NCBI GenBank assembly: GCA_964512045.1
Contig: CAZEJK010000277.1
Location: 1 to 6,756, forward strand
Direction: 5' to 3'
Source: CAZEJK01 sp964512045
Lineage (GTDB): Bacteria; Acidobacteriota; Thermoanaerobaculia; Thermoanaerobaculales; Sulfomarinibacteraceae
Length of the DNA: 6,756 bases
Part shown: piece by piece, positions 1 to 5,836 of the stretch
How positions within the stretch are numbered: the first letter of the stretch is position 1
How the letters are laid out: each line of letters begins with the position of its first letter
Notes under the pieces: model-generated
The model's input: the letters and a program-made list of their open reading frames with translations, nothing else
What the model was told of the DNA's origin: nothing
Databases searched by the model: none
Translations under genes and position numbers: made by a program

Positions 1-7
1 ACCCGTG

Positions 8-68
8 CTGCGGAGCTGTGGAAAGCTGGCCCCACACCCATCCCCCCACCGTTTCCCAGCCTCCGCAG
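8..68. repeat. Imperfect long inverted repeat in the leader
   Basis: Bases 8-24 and 52-68 are complementary in three blocks: 8 bp (CTGCGGAG with CTCCGCAG), 3 bp and 5 bp (GGAAA with TTTCC). They are separated by one unpaired base on each side (T19 and C60), giving about 16 pairs around a C-rich 27-base loop. It could be the terminator of a gene left of the window, although no T-run follows immediately, or a structured leader. I recognise no known RNA family. The pairing is read directly from the sequence; any function is a guess. Confidence 0.4.
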
Positions 69-126
69 TGCCTGCTACGACGACAGCTTTTCGTCAGGAT
101 TTGGCAGTGGCGTTGTCCGTGGTACC

Positions 127-159
127 GAATCGTGGTGGGGCCTCTCCCCAAAACGATTC
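127..159. promoter_or_regulatory. Hairpin/dyad upstream of the copper ATPase gene
   Basis: Bases 127-140 pair with 146-159 around a five-base loop CCTCT. The outer seven pairs (GAATCGT with ACGATTC) are perfect, two G-A mismatches follow, and a TGGGG/CCCCA block closes the loop. It lies 82 bases before the ATPase start codon. A weak promoter-like pair (TTGGCA at 101-106, TACCGA at 123-128, 16-base spacer) ends just where the dyad begins, so the dyad could be an operator at the transcription start or a leader hairpin. There is no T-run, so an intrinsic terminator is less likely. No known metal-regulator site was recognised. Confidence 0.35.
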
Positions 160-204
160 CCTGTGGCGCCTGATGTGCCGGTACGCCGTCGGCCGGCACC
201 ATCG

Positions 205-218
205 ACCGTGCGCACGGT
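205..218. promoter_or_regulatory. Perfect 14-bp palindrome before the copper ATPase
   Basis: ACCGTGCGCACGGT is identical to its reverse complement and ends 23 bases before the ATG at 242, just upstream of the ribosome site. Placement suits an operator for a dimeric repressor, or a leader hairpin that could influence ribosome access. It does not resemble the CsoR operator as I know it. The symmetry is seen; the regulatory role is inferred. Confidence 0.35.
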
Positions 219-241
219 GCGACGCGCGCACGGGGGAGACC

Positions 242-2329
242 ATGCAGGACCACGGGAGCGACGGGGACCATCACAACGAGACGACAGAGAACGGTCACGA
301 CCACTCGGAGCACGAGGGTCACGGCGAGCACGGTCACCATGACCACAGCGAGCACCACCGACAGATGATCGCCGACTTCCGGCGCAGGTTCTGGGTGAGC
401 CTGGCGCTGACGCTGCCGATCCTGGTGCTGTCGCCGACCCTGCAGGGTTGGCTCGGCTACGAACTCGCCTTTCCCGGCGTCATGCTGGTGTTGGCGGCGC
501 TGGCGACCGCGATCTTCTTGTACGGCGGCTGGCCGTTCCTGACCGGTCTTGCGGACGAGATCGGCGACCGTCAGCCCGGGATGATGACGCTGATCGGCCT
601 GGCGATCACGGTGGCGTGGGCGTACAGCGCGGCGGTGGCGCTCGGTCTCGAGGGCAAGGTGTTCTTCTGGGAGCTGGCCACCCTGGTGGACGTCATGCTG
701 GTGGGCCACTGGATCGAGATGCGGTCGGTTCTCGGCGCCTCCAGAGCCGTCTCCGAGCTGGCCGAGCTGATGCCGTCAGAGGCCAGGCTGGTCACCTCCG
801 ACGGGGAGACGCGCGAGGTCCAGGTCAGCGAGCTGTCCGCCGGAGACCAGGTGCTGATCCGGCCGGGGGAGCGGGTGCCGGTGGACGGGACCATCGTCAA
901 GGGGAGCTCCGAGCTGGACGAGTCGGCGCTCACCGGCGAGTCGAAGCCTGCGGAGCGCGGTCCCGAGGAAGAGGTGATCGCTGGCTCGGTCAACGGTAGC
1001 GGGGCGTTGACCGTGGAGGTGACCGGCAGTGGCGACGAGTCGTACCTGTCGCGGGTGATGGGCCTGGTCGAGGAGGCCCAGCAGAGCCGATCTCGGGCGC
1101 AGGATCTGGCGAACCGCGCGGCGTTCTGGCTGACCGTGATCGCCCTGTCTGCCGGCGCCGTGACGTTCATCGCATGGTGGTTGACCGGTCACGAGCTCGT
1201 GTTCGCACTGCAGCGGACGATCACGGTCATGGTGATCACCTGTCCACATGCGTTGGGGCTGGCGGTGCCGCTGGTGGTGGCGGTGTCCACTGCCAAAAGT
1301 GCCGCGAGCGGGCTGCTGATCCGTGATCGCACTGCGTTCGAGCGGCTGCGAGACGTCGACACTGTGGTGTTCGATAAGACCGGAACCCTCACCGAAGGCC
1401 GGTTCGAGGTGTCGGACATTATCCCGCTCTCAGGCGAAGGCGACGAGGCCATGGACCGTGTGTTGGCGATGGCGGCAGCCGTCGAGGCGAGCTCGGAGCA
1501 TCCGATCGCAGCGGCGATCGTCGAGCGTGCCGAGGAGACCTCGGTCTCGGTGCCGAGCGCCAACGACTTCGAGGCGATCTCCGGACGCGGCGCGCGCGCG
1601 ACAGTGGACGGCGACGAGGTCAGGGTGCTCTCTGCCAACGGCCTCGAGGCGGAAGGAGTGGCTCCCGAGCAGCCGGACGACCGCGTGCAGAGCGCCCAGG
1701 AGGACGGCAAGACGCTGGCGTTCGTCACCGTCGGCGGGGAGCTGATCGGGGCGTTGGCGCTGGATGATCGGGTGCGGGAGGTCTCCAAGGAGGCCGTTCA
1801 GCAGCTGCACGAGAAGGGTATCGAGGTGCGCATGCTCACTGGCGATGCGGCCTCGGTGGCCGAACGGGTGGCGCGCGAGCTCGGCATCGACGACGTGCAG
1901 GCCGAGGTCCTTCCTGAGGACAAGGCGGATGCTGTCCAGAAGGTCCGTGACGAGGGTGGGATCGTCGCCATGGTCGGCGACGGTGTCAACGATGCGCCCG
2001 CTCTGGCGACTGCCGACATCGGAATCGCCATCGGTGCGGGAACGGACGTGGCGATCGAGGCGGCGGACATCGTGCTGGTGCGCAACGATCCACGCGATGT
2101 GGTGACGGCGGTCGGCTTTGCCCAGACGACGCACCGCAAGACGGTTCAGAACCTGATCTGGGCGACCGGGTACAACGTGATCGCCATCCCGCTGGCCGCG
2201 GGCGTGCTCGCGCCGTGGGGCGTGCTGCTCAGCCCGGCGGTCGGAGCGCTGCTGATGTCCGTGTCGACGGTGATCGTCGCCATCAACGCCAAGCTGACCC
2301 CGAGCCCCGTCCAAGGCTCGGCGGCGTAG
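242..2329 (+). CDS. copB: CopB-like (P1B-3) copper-translocating P-type ATPase
   Basis: A 695-residue cytoplasmic-membrane pump that uses ATP to export copper (family substrates Cu2+, Cu+ or Ag+). Residues 4-39 hold 13 histidines among many acidic residues, a metal-binding tail replacing the usual CxxC domain. Eight membrane segments are visible, with the ion-site CPH motif (334-336), the mark of subgroup P1B-3, in the sixth. The actuator TGES is at 231-234, the phosphorylated Asp of DKTGT at 378, the HP motif at 420-421, MLTGD at 531-535, GDGVND at 579-584, and MSVST in the last membrane segment at 672-676. All catalytic residues are present and the length is normal. The frame stays open upstream to position 5, but ATG 242 follows GGGGGAG (232-238) and starts the His-rich tail; the spacer is short, so ATG 173 is a weaker alternative. 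The ZIP gene follows 19 bases later, so the two are probably cotranscribed. The exact metal cannot be read from sequence. Confidence 0.95.
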   Translation: MQDHGSDGDHHNETTENGHDHSEHEGHGEHGHHDHSEHHRQMIADFRRRFWVSLALTLPILVLSPTLQGWLGYELAFPGVMLVLAALATAIFLYGGWPFLTGLADEIGDRQPGMMTLIGLAITVAWAYSAAVALGLEGKVFFWELATLVDVMLVGHWIEMRSVLGASRAVSELAELMPSEARLVTSDGETREVQVSELSAGDQVLIRPGERVPVDGTIVKGSSELDESALTGESKPAERGPEEEVIAGSVNGSGALTVEVTGSGDESYLSRVMGLVEEAQQSRSRAQDLANRAAFWLTVIALSAGAVTFIAWWLTGHELVFALQRTITVMVITCPHALGLAVPLVVAVSTAKSAASGLLIRDRTAFERLRDVDTVVFDKTGTLTEGRFEVSDIIPLSGEGDEAMDRVLAMAAAVEASSEHPIAAAIVERAEETSVSVPSANDFEAISGRGARATVDGDEVRVLSANGLEAEGVAPEQPDDRVQSAQEDGKTLAFVTVGGELIGALALDDRVREVSKEAVQQLHEKGIEVRMLTGDAASVAERVARELGIDDVQAEVLPEDKADAVQKVRDEGGIVAMVGDGVNDAPALATADIGIAIGAGTDVAIEAADIVLVRNDPRDVVTAVGFAQTTHRKTVQNLIWATGYNVIAIPLAAGVLAPWGVLLSPAVGALLMSVSTVIVAINAKLTPSPVQGSAA

Positions 2330-2348
2330 CAGCGCGGGAGCCGGCGTC

Positions 2349-3164
2349 ATGGCAGAGTGGGTCGTCGAGCATCCGATCCTCGCGGCGCTGATCGCCACCC
2401 TCGGGACCTGGGCCCTGACCGCAGCGGGTGCTGCGCTCGTGGTGTTCACCCGTCAGGTCTCGCGCCGATACCTGGACGCGTCGGTGGGGTTTGCCGCCGG
2501 CGTCATGATCGCAGCCAGCTTCTGGAGCCTGTTGGCGCCGGCGATCGATCATGCCGAGCTGCTCGGCTACGGACGGCTCGCCTGGGTACCGCCGGTTGTG
2601 GGGTTCCTGCTCGGCGCCGGCTGCATGCGAGTGGTGGACCTGGTCTTGCCGCACATGCACCCGGACCTGCAGACGGTGGAGGGCGTGAAGACGCCGTGGC
2701 AGCGGTCGACGCTGCTGGTGCTGGCGGTGACCATCCACAACGTTCCCGAAGGGCTCGCTGTAGGGGTGGCGTTCGCCGCGGCGGCCATGGACGTCGACCA
2801 CATGGCCGGGAGTGTGGGTGGGGCCATCGGGTTGGCTGTGGGGATCGGTCTGCAGAACTTCCCGGAGGGCTCTGCAGTCTCCTTCCCGTTGCGCCGGGAG
2901 GGGCTGAGCAGGTGGAAGGCCCTCTGGTACGGGCAGCTGTCGGGGGTGGTCGAGCCGGCTGCCGGCGTCATCGGTGCATGGCTGGTGCTGTCGATCTCGT
3001 TCGTGCTGCCGTACGCGCTGGCGTTCGCGGCGGGCGCCATGATCTTCGTGGTGGCCGAGGAGCTGATTCCCGAGTCCCAGCGCGAGGGCAACGTCCACCA
3101 CGCCACCGCCGGCGTGATCATCGGATTCGCAGTGATGATGACCCTCGACGTCGCGTTGGGGTGA
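2349..3164 (+). CDS. ZIP-family divalent metal transporter (GufA/ZupT-like)
   Basis: A 271-residue membrane protein with about eight hydrophobic segments, the ZIP topology. The fourth segment carries HNVPEG (130-135) and the fifth QNFPEG (169-174), the paired motifs that form the metal site in ZIP proteins. Glu202 in the sixth segment is at the expected place for a further ligand. A short His-containing loop (HMHPD, 102-106) lies between segments three and four, where this family has its cytosolic His-rich loop. GGGAG at 2336-2340, eight bases before the ATG, fixes the start. It follows the copper ATPase by 19 bases on the same strand and probably shares its transcript. ZIP proteins usually move Zn2+, Fe2+ or Mn2+ into the cytoplasm, so pairing with an exporter suggests metal balance or detoxification (inference). 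Substrate is not determinable here. Confidence 0.93.
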   Translation: MAEWVVEHPILAALIATLGTWALTAAGAALVVFTRQVSRRYLDASVGFAAGVMIAASFWSLLAPAIDHAELLGYGRLAWVPPVVGFLLGAGCMRVVDLVLPHMHPDLQTVEGVKTPWQRSTLLVLAVTIHNVPEGLAVGVAFAAAAMDVDHMAGSVGGAIGLAVGIGLQNFPEGSAVSFPLRREGLSRWKALWYGQLSGVVEPAAGVIGAWLVLSISFVLPYALAFAAGAMIFVVAEELIPESQREGNVHHATAGVIIGFAVMMTLDVALG

Positions 3165-3165
3165 A

Positions 3166-3180
3166 GCGCGCCCGGCGCGC
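3166..3180. terminator. GC-rich hairpin directly after the ZIP gene
   Basis: GCGCGC (3166-3171) pairs with GCGCGC (3175-3180) around the loop CCG, beginning one base after the ZIP stop codon. It would make a very stable RNA hairpin at the end of the metal operon. There is no T-run, so it is at best a terminator of the T-less kind or a 3'-end stabiliser. Confidence 0.35.
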
Positions 3181-3230
3181 CGAGTCGCGCTCGGAGTGGC
3201 CGCAAGAGTAGCCAAACCGCGAAGGCAACA

Positions 3231-3424
3231 GGAGCGCGGACGTCCCCTCCGCAGGAGTGAGCATGCAGCGAGGTCGGATGCGGACAAGATGTCCGCGGTC
3301 CGTGTGGGGGTGGTGGTACGGCGTTCGGCGTGCGAGAGGAGCGCGGACGTCCCGTCCGCAGGAGTGAGCATGCAGCGAGGTCGGATGCGGACAAGATGTC
3401 CGCGGTCCGTGTGGGGGTGGTGGT
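3231..3424. repeat. Two 87-bp direct repeats with paired hairpins
   Basis: Copy 1 is 3231-3317 and copy 2 is 3338-3424, a period of 107 bp with a 20-bp non-repeated spacer. They differ at one base (C at 3247, G at 3354). Each copy contains two small dyads. The first is GCGGACG-TCC-CGTCCGC, perfect in copy 2 (3343-3359) and with one mismatch in copy 1. The second is GCGGACA-AGA-TGTCCGC, perfect in both (3280-3296 and 3387-3403). This looks like a REP- or MITE-like intergenic element inserted or duplicated between two convergent genes. No transposase is nearby and I could not identify target-site duplications. Reading frames crossing it in either direction are not convincing genes. Confidence 0.85.
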
Positions 3425-3514
3425 GCGGAGTCCGGGGCGGGGACCGGGGCCATGCTCCGGGACCGTGACCGCGAGGCTTCGCTGGATGGCGGCGACGTCC
3501 AATCGTCCGGTCCA

Positions 3515-3533
3515 CCCGCCGGCGTCGGGCGGG
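3515..3533 (-). terminator. Possible terminator hairpin of the Rieske reductase gene
   Basis: CCCGCC (3515-3520) pairs with GGCGGG (3528-3533) around a seven-base loop, 44 bases past the stop of the minus-strand reductase. GC-rich and without a T-run, so only a weak candidate. Together with the repeats and the hairpin at 3166 it fills most of the convergent intergenic region 3165-3577, where I see no gene. Confidence 0.25.
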
Positions 3534-3577
3534 CCGGGGAACGCGGACACGGGGTCAACGGCGCGAACCGAGCCCCG

Positions 3578-5173
3578 TTACGCTCCCGTGCCGCCGCCGC
3601 CGAGGCGCTCCACGAGGTCGATCTCACCCTTGCGCAGCTCCTCGACCGATGGCTCCCGACCCAACAGCATGAGCTCGTGCAACGCGGGCAGCTCGCCGCC
3701 TCTGCTACCGGCTCCGACGGCAGCGGCCACGCGGCCGTTGGCGATGAAGTAGAGCAGGAAGTCGCCGTCGGTCACCTCGCCGTGCTCGATCTCCTCGTCC
3801 CAGCTCGGGGCGTGGCCCACGTAGCCGATCGGCATGCCGTGCTGCATGGTCCAGAAGAACGGCACCGTCCGCAACGGCTGTGCCGCACCGGCCAGGTTCC
3901 GGCCGGCGATCATCCCGTGCTGCGAGGCCGTGCGCCAGTGCTCGATTCGGGTCAGCTCGCCGGATCTCCAGTCCGGGAACGTGGCGATGTCTCCGGCGGC
4001 AAAAACGCCTGGGGCAACTCGCAGGAGCTCGTCGGTGAGCAGCGAGCCGTCGTCGCGCAGCTCGAGACCTTCAACGGCGTCGGTGTTCGGCTGGACGCCG
4101 ACGCCGATCACCACCATGTCGGCTGCGAGCCGCGAGCCATCGTCCAGCTCGACCTCGGTGACGCTCTGCTGGCCGAAGATGTGCTCGGGCGTGCGGCCGA
4201 GCTGGAAGCGGACGCCGTTGCGCTCGTGCACGCTTCGCAGCCACTCGCCAACACGGTCGCCGAGGACGTTGGTGAACGGGACCTGCTCAGGCGCCACGAC
4301 CGTGACGGAGGCGACGCCGCGCTGAACGAGGCTTGCCGCGACCTCCATGGCGATGAAGCTCGCGCCGATCACGACCGCACGCTCGGACCGATCCGCGCTC
4401 GCCGCGATGGCGTCGGCGTCGTCCCAGGTGCGCAGCGTATGCACGCCACTGAGATCCGCTCCTGGGATCGGCAGCTGCTTCGGGCTGCTCCCGGTGGCGA
4501 TCAGGAGACCGTCGGCCTCCAGCAGCGAGCCGCCAGGCAGATGGACGGTCCGGTTGTGCACATCGATGTGCGAGACCGTCGCTGTCACCCGCTCGATGCC
4601 GGCGTCGGTGAAGAACTTCGGAGGCTTGAGCGGCATCCACTCGGCCGGCGCCTCGCCGCTGAGGTACGCCTTCGAGCAGTGGGTCCGGTCGTACGGGATG
4701 CGCTCGTCCGCGCTGATCAGAACGACCCGTCCATCGAACCCGGAGCGCCGCAGCTCCTGGGCGGCCGTGGTCCCTGCAGCACCGCCGCCGAGGATGACGA
4801 TGAGGCGGTCAGAAGCGCTCCGCTCGGGCGTGGTGATCTCGGGTTGACGGATCAGCGGTGGCTCTTCCGGTAGCTCGACGAAGACGTCGCCGTCGTCGAC
4901 GTGCACCGGGTAGGTTGGAAGGGCATCGAGGGCCGGAGGGTCGAGCAGATCGCCGGTGTCGATCTGAAACACCGCCTGATGCCATGGGCAGACGAGCCGG
5001 TCACCGTGGATCACGCCATCCACGAGTGGGGCGTGCTGGTGCGGGCAGTGGGCGGCGAGGGCGTGGATGCGTCCCTGCAGGTGCATCAGGAGCACCTCCG
5101 TGTCGTGCGCTTTCACCTGCATCTTCTTCTGACGTTCGAGCTCTTCAAGGCTGGCGACTCGGACTCGTGGCAT
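3578..5173 (-). CDS. Rieske-domain FAD/NAD(P)H oxidoreductase (AIFM3/AIFL-like)
   Basis: A 531-residue fusion of an N-terminal Rieske [2Fe-2S] domain (about 1-103) and a pyridine nucleotide-disulfide-type flavoprotein. Rieske ligands are Cys43/His45 and Cys62/His65, with the usual spacing. The flavoprotein part shows the FAD-binding GGGAAG at 129-134, ATGS at 226-229, a second dinucleotide-binding motif at 270-275 (GASFIA, the last glycine replaced by alanine), and FAAGDIA at 391-397 for FAD. A C-terminal reductase domain follows from about 435. There is no signal peptide, so it is probably cytosolic. It would pass electrons from NAD(P)H through FAD to the Rieske cluster; the acceptor is unknown. 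The frame is open to 5326, but ATG 5173 is preceded by GGGAGG with a suitable spacer and begins the conserved domain. The gene is divergent from the DCC gene. Ferredoxin reductase of an oxygenase system is an alternative role, but no oxygenase is present here. Confidence 0.92.
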   Translation of the reverse strand: MPRVRVASLEELERQKKMQVKAHDTEVLLMHLQGRIHALAAHCPHQHAPLVDGVIHGDRLVCPWHQAVFQIDTGDLLDPPALDALPTYPVHVDDGDVFVELPEEPPLIRQPEITTPERSASDRLIVILGGGAAGTTAAQELRRSGFDGRVVLISADERIPYDRTHCSKAYLSGEAPAEWMPLKPPKFFTDAGIERVTATVSHIDVHNRTVHLPGGSLLEADGLLIATGSSPKQLPIPGADLSGVHTLRTWDDADAIAASADRSERAVVIGASFIAMEVAASLVQRGVASVTVVAPEQVPFTNVLGDRVGEWLRSVHERNGVRFQLGRTPEHIFGQQSVTEVELDDGSRLAADMVVIGVGVQPNTDAVEGLELRDDGSLLTDELLRVAPGVFAAGDIATFPDWRSGELTRIEHWRTASQHGMIAGRNLAGAAQPLRTVPFFWTMQHGMPIGYVGHAPSWDEEIEHGEVTDGDFLLYFIANGRVAAAVGAGSRGGELPALHELMLLGREPSVEELRKGEIDLVERLGGGGTGA

Positions 5174-5196
5174 CTGAGCCCTCCCTTCCCGTCGGT

Positions 5197-5217
5197 GTCG
5201 TGCTGGGTGTGCACGAC
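5197..5217. promoter_or_regulatory. Inverted repeat in the reductase leader
   Basis: GTCGTGC (5197-5203) and GCACGAC (5211-5217) are perfect reverse complements separated by seven bases. The element lies 24-44 bases upstream of the reductase start, in the 221-bp region shared with the divergent DCC gene. It could be an operator or a 5'-leader hairpin. No regulator family was recognised, and the rest of 5174-5394 shows no convincing gene or strong promoter hexamers. Confidence 0.35.
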
Positions 5218-5383
5218 GTGACCTGGCTCGACTCTGACCGGTCTCCCCGCTGCCGACTACGGGGCTTGCCCGGAACCTCTCGTCGGGTTGGCACCGGTGG
5301 TGCTCGGTGGTGGCAACAGTCAGCATCGTGAGTCAGGCCGGGAACGCAGGTTGAGCCAGGCTGGTTGTGCCCGTTGAGCTGTT

Positions 5384-5390
5384 AGGGGGA
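5384..5390 (+). promoter_or_regulatory. Ribosome-binding site of the DCC gene
   Basis: AGGGGGA ends four bases before the GTG at 5395. An in-frame TAG at 5383-5385 excludes any start further upstream, and GTG 5395 is the first start codon after it. This shows that translation is set up to begin before the internal TGA at 5437. Confidence 0.6.
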
Positions 5391-5394
5391 CGAG

Positions 5395-5811
5395 GTGACG
5401 GATCGCGAGACACCGGTGTTGCTGTTTGACGGTCATTGAGGGTTCTGTACCCTGACGGCCAGTTGGGCTGTCGAGCGGTTGCGGCACCCGGTGGCGATGC
5501 TGCCGTGGCAGAAGGCCGATCTCGAGCCGTGGGGGCTCACGCGTGCGCAGGTGGTTGCTGCGGCGTGGTGGGTCGAGCCGGCTGGACGACGTCTGCGCGG
5601 TCACCGGGCGATCGGTGCGGTGCTGCTGGCGTGTGGCGGGCTCTGGCGCTGGCTTGGGCGGATGCTCTTGCTTCCACCGCCGATCGCCTGGATCAGCGCC
5701 GGGGGGTACGCGCTCGTCGCCCGGTTCCGGCGTCACCTGCCGGGAGTGACACCCGCCTGCAGCCACGCCTATGCGTGGGACGCAGCTGCAGACGTGCCAT
5801 GTCGAGAGTGA
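5395..5811 (+). CDS. Putative selenoprotein: DCC-family (DUF393) thiol-disulfide oxidoreductase, UGA at active-site Cys
   Basis: Read through one internal TGA (5437-5439, residue 15), this GTG-started frame gives 138 residues that match the DCC1-like oxidoreductase family over its full length. The N-terminus is VLLFDGH-U-GFCT, then LPWQKADL and a GLT segment (residues 42-55), WWVEPAGRRLRGHRAI in the middle, and the typical C-terminal YALVARFRRHLPG before the TGA stop. The family is named for DxxCxxC; here Asp12 and Cys18 are kept and only the first cysteine is replaced by TGA, giving DxxUxxC. A SECIS-like hairpin follows at 5454-5472. The likely activity is thiol/disulfide exchange with selenocysteine as attacking residue; the substrate is unknown. 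Start: AGGGGGA at 5384-5390, with an in-frame stop just before it. It converges with sfsA, 25 bases away, and diverges from the Rieske reductase. Alternatives are a fresh nonsense mutation or sequencing error; a restart at ATG 5479 (110 residues) would lack the active site. Family assignment is firm; selenocysteine is inferred. Confidence 0.8.
5454..5472 (+). promoter_or_regulatory. Candidate bacterial SECIS hairpin
   Basis: GACGGCC (5454-5460) pairs with GGCUGUC (5466-5472), seven pairs with one G-U wobble, capped by the loop AGUUG (5461-5465). An extra U-G pair (5453/5473) is possible at the base. The loop starts 21 bases after the UGA. Bacterial SECIS elements lie within the coding region just after UGA, with a short apical loop whose first or second base is G, usually followed by U. 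This hairpin meets those rules and resembles the E. coli fdhF geometry. A small AGGGU/ACCCU hairpin (5439-5453) could form between UGA and the SECIS stem. SelB binding is inferred. Confidence 0.65.
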
Positions 5812-5836
5812 GCGACCGACTGCCGATGAGGGCCGG

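Noticed and set aside
3231..3424. CRISPR array
   Set aside because: There are only two units, the repeat (87 bp) is far too long, the spacer is a single 20-bp stretch, and no cas gene is nearby.
2283..3550. Long minus-strand reading frames across the ZIP gene and the repeats, encoding a repeated peptide
   Set aside because: The repeated peptide is only the translation of the two 87-bp DNA repeats, and the remainder is antisense to the ZIP gene with no domain.
3452..4873. 473-residue plus-strand reading frame opposite the Rieske reductase
   Set aside because: It runs antisense to a well-supported gene and its translation shows no recognisable domain. It is a product of high GC content.
5320..5766. 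148-residue minus-strand reading frame opposite the DCC gene
   Set aside because: It is low-complexity, rich in Arg, Pro and His, and has no domain. The plus-strand frame is clearly the conserved one.
5395..5811. Simple pseudogene of the DCC family
   Set aside because: The single TGA sits precisely on the catalytic Cys, a SECIS-like hairpin follows, and no other damage is visible. It stays the main alternative if the genome lacks Sec machinery.
5479..5811. 110-residue protein starting at ATG 5479
   Set aside because: It begins inside the DCC domain, lacks the active site, has no good ribosome site, and ignores the well-placed GTG start at 5395.
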